A DNA stretch of 64,000 bases. Origin: Pseudomonas antarctica. GTDB lineage: Bacteria > Pseudomonadota > Gammaproteobacteria > Pseudomonadales > Pseudomonadaceae. Below are positions 46,970 through 58,300 of the stretch, one piece after another. A program made the translations under genes and the position numbers. The first letter of the stretch is position 1. Every line of letters starts with the position of its first letter. The notes below the pieces were generated by a model. It ran no database searches. It had not been told where the DNA came from and saw nothing but the letters and a program-made list of their open reading frames with translations. The DNA lies in NCBI RefSeq assembly GCF_900624995.1, contig NZ_UYXQ01000011.1:44015-108014 (forward strand). Direction: 5' to 3'.

Positions 46970-47668
46970 ATGCTGCAAGTCGACAAGCTGCACCAGTACT
47001 ACGGCGGTAGCCACATTCTGCGCGGGCTGTCCTTCGACGTGAAGATCGGCGAAGTCACCTGCCTGCTCGGCCGTAACGGCGTGGGCAAGACCACGCTGCT
47101 CAAGTGCCTGATGGGTTTGCTGCCCGCCAAAGAAGGTGCGGTGAATTGGGAAGGCAAGGCCATCACCGGTTTCAAGCCGCACCAGCGCGTGCACGCCGGC
47201 ATCGCCTACGTGCCCCAGGGCCGGGAGATTTTTGGCCGGTTGACGGTGGAAGAAAACCTGCTGATGGGCCTGTCGCGTTTCCCCGGCTCAGAGGCCAAGG
47301 AAGTGCCCGCCTTCATCTACGAACTGTTCCCGGTGTTGCTGCAAATGAAGCATCGACGCGGCGGCGATCTGTCCGGCGGCCAGCAACAGCAGTTGGCGAT
47401 TGGTCGCGCCCTGGCCAGCCGCCCGCGCCTGTTGATTCTCGATGAGCCCACCGAAGGCATCCAGCCGTCGGTAATCAAGGAAATCGGCGCAGTGATCAAG
47501 AAACTCGCGGCACGTGGCGATATGGCGATCCTGTTGGTGGAGCAGTTCTACGACTTCGCCGCCGAATTGGCGGACCAGTACCTGGTGATGTCACGCGGTG
47601 AAATCGTCCAGCAAGGCCGAGGTGAAAATATGCAAAGTGAGGGTGTGCGCGGCTTGGTTACCATCTAA
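46970..47668 (+). CDS. urtE: Urea ABC transporter, ATPase UrtE
   Basis: This 232-residue LivF-like ATPase has Walker A GRNGVGKTT, signature LSGGQQQQLAIGRAL and Walker [16 protein letters not shown]. The ATG at 46970 is spaced correctly from an AAGGAG site; the GTG at 46964 is too close. It is the last transporter gene, 31 bases before ureD, so uptake and urease genes probably share one transcript. Confidence 0.95.
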   Translation: MLQVDKLHQYYGGSHILRGLSFDVKIGEVTCLLGRNGVGKTTLLKCLMGLLPAKEGAVNWEGKAITGFKPHQRVHAGIAYVPQGREIFGRLTVEENLLMGLSRFPGSEAKEVPAFIYELFPVLLQMKHRRGGDLSGGQQQQLAIGRALASRPRLLILDEPTEGIQPSVIKEIGAVIKKLAARGDMAILLVEQFYDFAAELADQYLVMSRGEIVQQGRGENMQSEGVRGLVTI

Positions 47669-47699
47669 CCTGTAGCGTCCTAACGATAAGCACTCGAAC

Positions 47700-48539
47700 A
47701 TGAATCTGCCCGTTTCCCCTGCCCTGTTCACCCCCAGCTGGCACGCCGAGCTGGAACTTGGCTACGCGCGTTTCGGCGACACCACGCGCCCGGTGATGCG
47801 CCGCCACCTCGGCCCGCTGCGCGTGCAAAAGCACCTGTACGCGGAGGGCCCCGAGGTGTGCCAGCACATTATCGTGCACCCGCCCGGCGGGATTGCCGGT
47901 GGCGACCGCCTGGACATCAGCGCCCATGTGGCAACAGGTGCCTGGGCGCAATTGACCAGCCCCGGGGCGGCCAAGTGGTACCGCGCCAGCGGCCCGGCGT
48001 ATCAAAAGCTCGAACTGAGTGTAGAAGCGGGCGCCACGCTGGAATGGCTGCCCCAGGAAACCATCGTGTTCAGCGCCGCCCAGGCCGAACTCACTGCGCG
48101 CATTGACCTGCAAGGCGATGCGCGGCTGTTCTACTGGGACGTGGTCGCCCTTGGTCGCCCCGCCAGTGGCGAGCGTTTTGACCTCGGCCACTTTCAGTCG
48201 CAGCTGGATATTCGCCGCGACGGCCAGTTGCTCTGGCATGAGCGCCAGCGCATTGTAGGCGCCGACGGTTTGCTCGACTCGCCGATCGGGCTGGACGGGC
48301 AACCGGTGTTTGCCACGCTGCTGCTGACGGGCGATATCGCGCCTGAATTATTGGAAACTTGCCGTGCCTTGCCCCACACGGTGCGCGGTGACCTGACCCA
48401 ATTGCCCGGGCTGCTGGTCGCCCGTTGCCTGGCCAGCGAAGCACTGCTGGCGCGGGCCTGGTTGATGGATTTATGGAAACTGTTACGCCCGGCCGTGCTA
48501 GGGCGGGAAGCCGTAGCCCCACGAATCTGGAGCACATGA
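47700..48539 (+). CDS. ureD: Urease accessory protein UreD
   Basis: This 279-residue chaperone binds apo-urease and, with UreF and UreG, allows nickel insertion. Family motifs are [24 protein letters not shown] ([14 protein letters not shown]), [12 protein letters not shown] and [11 protein letters not shown]. UreE, UreF and UreG genes are not in the window and must lie elsewhere, as in other pseudomonads. Confidence 0.94.
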   Translation: MNLPVSPALFTPSWHAELELGYARFGDTTRPVMRRHLGPLRVQKHLYAEGPEVCQHIIVHPPGGIAGGDRLDISAHVATGAWAQLTSPGAAKWYRASGPAYQKLELSVEAGATLEWLPQETIVFSAAQAELTARIDLQGDARLFYWDVVALGRPASGERFDLGHFQSQLDIRRDGQLLWHERQRIVGADGLLDSPIGLDGQPVFATLLLTGDIAPELLETCRALPHTVRGDLTQLPGLLVARCLASEALLARAWLMDLWKLLRPAVLGREAVAPRIWST

Positions 48540-48548
48540 AGATCAAAA

Positions 48549-48576
48549 TGTGGGAGTGGGCTTACTCGCTCCCACA
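48549..48576. repeat. Short REP-like hairpin between ureD and ureA
   Basis: TGTGGGAG and CTCCCACA pair across a 12-base loop. It is a single REP hairpin inside the operon and may change relative mRNA levels of ureD and ureA. Confidence 0.65.
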
Positions 48577-48625
48577 GTTGACCTCTGTTGTATTTAAGAA
48601 TGCTGTTTATGAAGGACCTTGAACC

Positions 48626-48928
<303 letters not shown>

Positions 48929-48937
48929 GGCCCGGCC

Positions 48938-50294
<1,357 letters not shown>

Positions 50295-50295
50295 T

Positions 50296-50400
50296 CATTC
50301 CCACGCTACGCGTGGGAATGCCGCCATGGACGCTCCGCGTCCGCTCTTAACGTCGTGACGCAGAGCGTCACAGGATGTATTCCCACGCAGAGCGTGGGAA
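50296..50400. repeat. Compound hairpin repeat between ureB and ureC
   Basis: Four successive short palindromes lie here: ATTCCCACGC-TAC-GCGTGGGAAT, GGACGC-TCC-GCGTCC, GTGACGC-AGA-GCGTCAC, and TTCCCACGC-AGA-GCGTGGGAA. The outer pair is a repeat of the same unit in the same form. This differs from the GTGGGAGC-type REPs of the window and lies inside the structural urease genes. Confidence 0.8.
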
Positions 50401-50417
50401 CGATCGAGGACACACAC

Positions 50418-52118
50418 ATGAAGATTTCCAGACAAGCCTACGCCGACATGTACGGCCCCACCGTTGGCGACAAAGTTCGCCTGGCCGACACCGAGCTGTT
50501 CGTTGAAGTGGAGCAGGACTTCACTGTCTACGGCGAAGAAGTAAAATTCGGCGGCGGCAAGGTGATCCGCGATGGCCAGGGCCAGAGCCAATTGCTCGCC
50601 CATGAGGTCGTGGACACCTTGATCACCAACGCGCTGATCATTGACCACTGGGGCATCGTCAAAGCCGATGTCGGTTTGAAGAACGGGCGCATTCACGCCA
50701 TCGGCAAAGCCGGCAACCCGGATATCCAACCGGGCGTGACCATGGCCATCGGCGCCAGCACCGAAGTGATTGCCGGTGAAGGCATGATCCTCACCGCTGG
50801 CGGCATCGACGCCCATGTGCATTTCATTTGCCCGCAGCAAATCGAGGAGGCGCTGACCAGCGGCGTCACCACCATGATCGGCGGCGGCACCGGACCTGCC
50901 ACCGGCACCAATGCCACCACCTGTACCTCAGGCCCGTGGCACTTGGCGCGGATGCTTCAAGCCAGCGATTCGTTCCCGATGAACATCGGCTTTACCGGCA
51001 AGGGCAACGCCAGCCTGCCGGCGCCGTTGATCGAACAAGTCATGGCCGGAGCCATCGGTTTGAAGCTGCATGAAGACTGGGGCACCACACCCGCCAGTAT
51101 CGACAATTGCCTGAACGTGGCCGACCAGTATGACGTGCAGGTGGCGATCCACAGCGACACCCTCAATGAGTCGGGCTTTGTCGAAACGACGTTAGCCGCG
51201 CTCAAGGGCCGCACCATCCACACCTACCACACCGAAGGCGCCGGTGGCGGTCACGCGCCGGATATCATCAAGGCCTGCGGTTTCCCTAACGTGTTGCCCA
51301 GCTCCACCAACCCGACCCGGCCGTTCACCCGCAACACCATCGACGAGCACCTGGACATGTTGATGGTCTGCCACCACCTGGACCCCAGCATTGCCGAAGA
51401 CGTAGCCTTCGCCGAAAGCCGCATCCGCCGCGAAACGATTGCCGCCGAAGACATCCTGCACGACCTTGGCGCGTTCTCGATGATCAGCTCCGACAGCCAG
51501 GCCATGGGCCGCGTCGGCGAAGTGATCACGCGCACCTGGCAGACCGCCGACAAGATGAAGAAACAGCGCGGCGCGCTGCCCGGTGATGGCCCCGGCAATG
51601 ACAACTTTCGCGCCAAGCGCTACATCGCCAAGTACACCATCAACCCGGCGATCACCCACGGCATCAGCCATATTGTCGGCTCGATCGAGGTGGGCAAGTG
51701 GGCCGACCTGGTGCTGTGGCGCCCGGCATTTTTTGGCATCAAGCCGACGTTGATCCTCAAGGGCGGCGCGATTGCTTCAAGCCTGATGGGCGATGCCAAC
51801 GCCTCGATCCCGACACCGCAGCCGGTGCACTACCGCCCCATGTTCGCCAGCTTCGGCAGTTCGTTGCACGCCACCAGCCTGACCTTTATCAGCCAGGCGG
51901 CCCAGGCAGCCGGGTTGCCCGAAGCCTTGGGCCTGAAGAAGCAAATCGCGGTGGTCAAAGGGTGTCGCGACGTGCAGAAAACCGACCTGATCCACAACGA
52001 TTACCTGCCGGATATCGAAGTGGACCCACAGACCTATCAGGTCAAGGCCGACGGCGTGTTGCTGTGGTGTGAGCCTGCGGATGTGCTGCCGATGGCCCAG
52101 CGATATTTTCTGTTCTAA
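50418..52118 (+). CDS. ureC: Urease alpha (catalytic) subunit
   Basis: This 566-residue catalytic subunit holds two nickel ions. Ligands are visible: [12 protein letters not shown] (H133, H135), the carbamylated lysine K216 in [10 protein letters not shown], the [12 protein letters not shown] segment, and the mobile flap [20 protein letters not shown] with the general-acid histidine. The open frame extends to 50355 inside the repeat, but [20 protein letters not shown] at 50418 is the family start with a CGAGGA site. It is the last gene of the urea operon. Confidence 0.98.
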   Translation: MKISRQAYADMYGPTVGDKVRLADTELFVEVEQDFTVYGEEVKFGGGKVIRDGQGQSQLLAHEVVDTLITNALIIDHWGIVKADVGLKNGRIHAIGKAGNPDIQPGVTMAIGASTEVIAGEGMILTAGGIDAHVHFICPQQIEEALTSGVTTMIGGGTGPATGTNATTCTSGPWHLARMLQASDSFPMNIGFTGKGNASLPAPLIEQVMAGAIGLKLHEDWGTTPASIDNCLNVADQYDVQVAIHSDTLNESGFVETTLAALKGRTIHTYHTEGAGGGHAPDIIKACGFPNVLPSSTNPTRPFTRNTIDEHLDMLMVCHHLDPSIAEDVAFAESRIRRETIAAEDILHDLGAFSMISSDSQAMGRVGEVITRTWQTADKMKKQRGALPGDGPGNDNFRAKRYIAKYTINPAITHGISHIVGSIEVGKWADLVLWRPAFFGIKPTLILKGGAIASSLMGDANASIPTPQPVHYRPMFASFGSSLHATSLTFISQAAQAAGLPEALGLKKQIAVVKGCRDVQKTDLIHNDYLPDIEVDPQTYQVKADGVLLWCEPADVLPMAQRYFLF

Positions 52119-52340
52119 AGAGCGCAACGATGCACGCGACGCCGGGCTGGGGTGGTGTCCGTCATAGTGGGTCGTCCTTGGTTGAGCGTAAACGTTCATC
52201 CTATCGAACGACCCAGCTTGCAAAGCCTACACAGTTACTCGATTTAAACGTGTTCACGAAAGGGTGAACGCCGCGTTCGTCGCTGCGCAGGATTAAACAG
52301 CCACAGGCCTTTAGTTCAAGTGGCCAGCGGTAAAGCAGCG
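52119..52340. other. Gap between ureC and the giant LRR-NEL-SET gene (convergent)
   Basis: These 222 bases hold no gene. Two imperfect inverted repeats are visible: GGGTCGT (52162-52168) with ACGACCC (52206-52212), and GTGTTCAC-GAAAG-GGTGAACGCC (52250-52273). Either may end the urea operon, but neither has a T run. Confidence 0.5.
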
Positions 52341-55300
52341 TTAGGCAAACTGCGTTTTTATCATGGCTTCAGTGTATTGATAATCTATTCGCAGCTCGAC
52401 GCCCGCCGGTATGTTTTCGGTTGCAAATACCGCCGTCAGTATAAAGTTCTTTCTTTTGGTTGTTGCTCCAGGCCCCACGCCCAGCAACATATCCGCCTCA
52501 ATGGGGAAGGCCACGCCCTCCACGTTATAACCCCCTGCGGCCTGACGTACCGGTTGGCCATTTGCGTCATATTCAAAATTGGTGTTGATTCTGGAGAGGA
52601 TGTTGTCTCCCGACAGGTGAACCCGCGGCTCGCCAAGCTCGAAGCCCCCAAGGGCCGGTGGCGGACTGACGAGCATGGTATAGGTTTGACCTGAGGGGCC
52701 GAAAAACCCGGAGGGAAGCACTGTCCCGCCGTAAACGCCGACGATTTCCCCTTTGGCGATAAGCCTGTTGGCCACCACCATGTTCTGCCCTATCAGCGAC
52801 TTTTCTTCGGGCACCTTCATATCCTGCGCAGTGAACGAACGCCGCTGCAATTTCTCTTCATAACGTGCGCCCACCTCCTCATACCCTTCGAACTTAATGA
52901 AAGGTTTGATTTGATCTGAGGTGTATTTAACCCCTGACGCCAGCTCAACACTTTTTTGCAGCTTTCGAATACGTATCGGTCGGCCTTGATAATCCCTGAG
53001 CGGGTATTTTCCGTTGTTCGCGCGGTTATAACTCCCGATTCGATTAGGCGCGCTCGTAAAATGAACCTCCTGCCTCATGAGACTGAGTTCGTCCGCCGTG
53101 TAGGGAAGCATCGGCATAGACTCGGGTGCATCTTCATACTCACTGCCGGAACTCTCTGACTTCATCCCTCCCGGCGTGCGTTGACGCTTCCAGACCCCGA
53201 TAATATCGGGCTTGGCGATCACCCCACTACTGACCAAAACATACGGGTTATCCGGCGCCTGCACCCACAACACGTAATGCTCGCCGTCCCCATCAGGCAT
53301 GCTCGCAACAAAGTATTGTCTACCTTCAAACTCGATGGCTCGCGCCTCTGAGAGCAGTAACTCACGCGGTGCGCCCGCGCGTCGCTCAACCAATGCTTCA
53401 AGGTTTTCCCCTGAAACCCGCGCCTGCGCGATTTCCTGGCGAGTCAATGTTTCGATCAACGTCAGCTCGTCAACAGCAGACAGCGATTGCGCCTGCTCAG
53501 CATTAACGTCATAGACCGCTTTGGATAACTTGCCGGACTCAAAATCGCGCTGCAACTGCGCCAGTTGTTTTTGGTAGGGCTCGTTCTGCGCTTCAAAAGC
53601 GTTGCGGTGTTTGTTCGTCACGTAGTCTTTCCAGAAATCTCTGGCCACCAGCGCGTCAAACTCTTGCACAGAATTATCCCGACTGATCACGCGCTGGTAA
53701 GCATCCTCCAGCATTGCTGGGGTGACATTGCCCAAACCGGTGAATCGCGTGTGTTGAGGCTGCCCCGGCAAATCGAGCCGGTCCTTGAGGCCGTGGCGAT
53801 AAGCCAACCTGATCTCCACCTCTTCAAGCAGCGCAAGCGCCTGTACCTTTTGGACGGGCGTCAAGCCTTGCTGGTTGTTGATCGCGGTTCTGCGCTGATC
53901 GATATCCCTTAGCGCGATCGCCTCCACTTCATCCAGGCGGAACAAGCCTCTGGCGAGCGTGGTCAACGCCACGCCCTGGTTCACGCCCTGCGTCAGCGCC
54001 AGAGCCTTGGCTTTGTGCACCATCAACAGAATTTCCAGATTACTGAAGGTCAAGGCCGCCCGATCACAACAGGCGCGCTTGCCTGCCCACTCAAACATAT
54101 CCTTGCGCAATTGCTCCGACTCGGCGCTGTTTTCAGTGATGCCATCGATCACCTCCCAGACTCGACGCTGAAGTTCTTCACGCTCAGCCACCCCCACATC
54201 CAGATCGTTGAGTAGGTTGAAAAAACCCTCCCCATCTGGTTGCCCGTGTAAGCTGGCCCATTGGGTGCTTCGCGTTGCAACCTGATCCGCAGGCAGCCCG
54301 GTAGTCCAGCGTAAGAACGGCGCCTGCGGGGGCGCGCCAGGCATAACACCGGTCTCCAGCGCGGTAACGCCCAAGCGGTTCGGCCTGCCCGGGGTCACCA
54401 GCCCTGCACCTTCAAGTCGCGTGTTGTAGGCCCTGACCTGATCCAGGGTCTGCGCGGTGAATGGATTTCCAGAGACCGTCGTCACGCTATTAACCCGTAC
54501 CGCCTGCGCTAACTGTTCGTTAGACGGCGCAATGACGGCGTCTGGAATAGTCGTGAGGGCGTTATGACTCAGCGCTACCTGATTCAACAACGGTTGCTCG
54601 AGCAAACCGACGGGCCAGGTATCAATGCCCGCGTTTATCAGGCTGAGAGAGCGCATGTCGGTGATCCGGCTAAAGTCCGGCGTGATACCGAGCGAGTTAT
54701 TGTGCAGCCACAACGCTCGCAGCGTGACCCGCTCCGATAGAATCCGCGCCGTGTCGGCCGTCAGGCGGATCTGGTTGTCATTCAACGTCAAACGGGTCAG
54801 GCCATGCATTTCCCCCAGCGCCGGTGGCAGTTCCGTCAGTCGGTTATTGGCCATCTCCAACCAACGCAAGTGCCGGTAGCGCGCCAGGAACCCTTCGGGC
54901 GAAACGCTGAGCCCCATGTTGTTTAATTTCAGTGAGCCAACATGGCTGAAATCCACATCAAGGTCGGGCAGGCTGGGCAGGTTCAAGTCACTGAGATCCA
55001 GTTCCAGGCCGATAGGCGTCCCATCTTTGGCCAACATTTGCGGGGTTTCCCGGCGCCAGCACGCGAGAATACGGTTCTGGGCCTGGTAACGATGGTCCAT
55101 GGCCCCAGCGTTGGCTTGTCGTTGGTTGGCCCGCACGTAGCGTTGTCGCTCTCCCCCGCCAGAGAACGTCCAGGCGTCCAACTGCCGCTCCACGGTATTG
55201 AATTCCAATTCAAGCCTGGCCAGTTCCGCATCGGCTCCCGCGCCCCAACTCCAGATCAACGCCCTGGCTTCTTGCGTACGCTTGTTCGGGTACAGGCGCC

Positions 55301-58300
55301 GCATCTTTTCAAGCTTGGGGTTGCCACTGTCAAACGCACCCTTACGAGCGTTTTTCACCAAGTCCGGAAGGGCCTGATTGAGGCGTCGCCAGTAGTCATC
55401 GAAGTGTTGCCAGTAATCAGCAGGGAATGGGTTGCCTTCAAGCAGCGTGACGCCATTGAGTCGCGCAGTCGCGCCGAGCTGCTCATCCGCAGGGTTAAGA
55501 TATTGCTCGGGCACCTCACGCAAAAGGTTGTCGCTCAAGTCAACGAAATTTAGATCCGTGTGTGCATCCAGTCCCGTTGGCCACTGCTCAAGCTGTGTAT
55601 TTCTCAAATTCAGGTTTCTCAACCGTGCCATGCTGCTGAAGTCCGGGCAAATCCTCAACGCGTTATTGGCCAGGTAGAGCTCTTCAAGGTTGCCCAGAGA
55701 CCCCAGCACCCTGGCGCTTTGTGGGGTTAGCCGAAGGTGGTTGGAGTGCAGACTCAACGACGTCAGGTGGATCATGTCACCGACAACGCGGGGTAATTCG
55801 GTGAGCCTGCTGCGGCTAATGCTCAAACCGTTGACGTGGGTGAATTTGCGAAGGAAAGCATCCGCGCTGTCAGACCACCTGACATCGTGAAGCTCCAGCG
55901 CCTCGACATGACTGAAGTCGGCGCTCAATATCGGCAATTCCAGCCCCCCCATTATCAACTGCAGAGGGCCGCTAGCCTCACGACGCCAATGGCTCATGAT
56001 TGTCCTGGCGATGTAAGGCGCTGTATCAAAGGCGCCCACCCGTCCCGATTGCGGTGTATTCGCTTTAACCCAAGCAGCCAACTCCATCTGCACCGTATTG
56101 AATTCGGCTTCGCGAAGTTTCAGCCCACGTTCCACATGTGTACCAAATGACTGGATAACGTCATTGATTCCCTGTTCATCCAAGGTGCGGTACAGCGTGC
56201 GGACCCGCGCTTTTATCGACGCCTCTGAAGGCCCCAAAACGCGGCCTAACAACTGTCGAAAACCACGCCCCCCGCCCAGCAGGCGCAGTGTCGGGTCAAC
56301 CGCTGGCCTGCGCACCGGATGCTCCAGCAACACCGTGCGCAGCGGCTCACGAGGCAGAGGCGCTTGCTGGATCGCGGCCTTCAACTGCTGTGCATCGGTA
56401 AACCCGAGGCCTTGACGCTCTGTCGTCGACAACGCCTCCCACGTCGCGGTGTAGAAATCTCGGGGTAATTGCGCCTTGAATAGACCATTGTCCATTTGCA
56501 CCAACACCTTGGTCTGCGGCCAGTCCGGCGAACCAATGGCGTCCAGCAACAGGCCCTCGGCCGAATATTGACGCAGTTCCACCCGCGTTCCCCGTGGCCA
56601 CCCCGGCAACGCTTCCAGGCTGCGCAAGGCCAGGCGCTGGCTGTCGATGCTTGCCAGTGTGTCCAGGTGCAGCCCCTCATAGGCACGGGACACCCGTGTT
56701 TCCTGCTCACACCATCGTGCCTGCTCGGCTTGCGCTTCAGGCAGCAGCCCGGTGCGGCGCAAGGCTAACCGTTGTTCGGCGCCGAGCGTCTTGAGCAAAT
56801 GCGCGGCCATTGATGTCGGCAGCTTGGGGTAGCTCGCCAGTATCCAGTGCAGGTCGGGATCGCGCGAGACGGTCGACGCCTTGTAGCGTTCCTCCACCAA
56901 CGGACCTTTGAACATCTGCACCGTATCGCCGAGGTACTTGCGTAGTTTGCCGGCCCGTACCTCCAGAGTGTCTTCGGCCTCGCCCGGGATTTCCTTCAAG
57001 GTGGGGTCAACGCCTTGCAACGTATTCAACACCTCCTTGAGTAACTCGCCGCGCTCCAGCTGGCGTTGAGTGACAACCACCACGCGCCTGGCGGAGGTAA
57101 CGGGGGCGTCATCCTCCCAAAGCGTCCTGCCATCGCTGCTCATGACACGCATGCGCGTCTCAACAGGCAACATCCCACGACGCTGCATCATCTGCATTTG
57201 CAACGCCGGGTCCGCCTGGGCGTAGACCGCCGGGTCGCTGCTGCGCATTTGCTCGACAAAGGTCGTCAGTTCCTGATGGGCCTTGAAGTGCTCAATCGTA
57301 TCCTCCAGCAGCAAGGGCACCCGCTCATGCTCGACAAAGGTCTGGCGCAACGTGTCTTCCTCGACGCCGCTGGCGATGCGAGCCTGCTCCAGGGTCGGGG
57401 TGTCGAGCCCACGCTCGTTCAGGCCCAGGCGCCTCATCAGTGTCGGCTTGTCCCAAGTCAACGGCGCCTCGACTTCATGACTCCAGGCGCCGGCGTGGTT
57501 ATGTTCCAGTTGCGGTTCATAAGCACCGGCCCGGCTGGGGTGCTGGATACGGTACTGGCCAGTGTCCGGCTCCTGACGGACCTGATAGTGATCACCTTCA
57601 TGGGGCAACACCGTCTGCCCATTGTGCTGGTAAAGCCCCTGAGTGTCCGGCTTGGCGCCCGGAGGCAGGTCGGGAGGGGGCACCTTGTAAGGCGTAAGAT
57701 CTGGCTTCCACAACACCTGCTTGCCGTTTGGCAGCGTAACCGGTTTGAGGGGGTCGATCGAACTCACCCATTTGACTGCGGGCAGCACCTTGGCCCCGGT
57801 GACCAGCATCGCCGCATTAAGGGCAACGCTGGAAAAGTGCGCCCACATCGTTTTCAGATCGCCTTGCTCATAGGCTTCGATGCCTTCATACACCTCAGTG
57901 CACATCTGCGCCGCGCCCACCGCCAGCATGATCGGCCCCAACCCAGGCACCACAAAAGCGCCAAGGTTGAACACGCTGATCACCGCGTCCGCGAAGCTTG
58001 CCAGCCGATCCATGCGGGCCTTGCGGTCTTCGTCGTCGGTGGGCACGGCCACCGCGCGGGCATCGGCCAGAATCTTGCGCACCTGGGTCTCGCGCAGCTG
58101 CTCCCACAGGTTGCCGTTGACGTACAGTTCATCCAAGGGCAAATGCACCGGCTTTGACGCCAGCGGGTAATCGCCGCCCGCCCCCTTACCGTTGGCGGGT
58201 TTGTACAAACGATTGAAATGCTGAAAAAAGAAGCCCTGCCCACCCTGAGGCACGAAACGGCTGAAAAAGCGCCGGTACGACGCACTGTGCAAGCGAGTCC

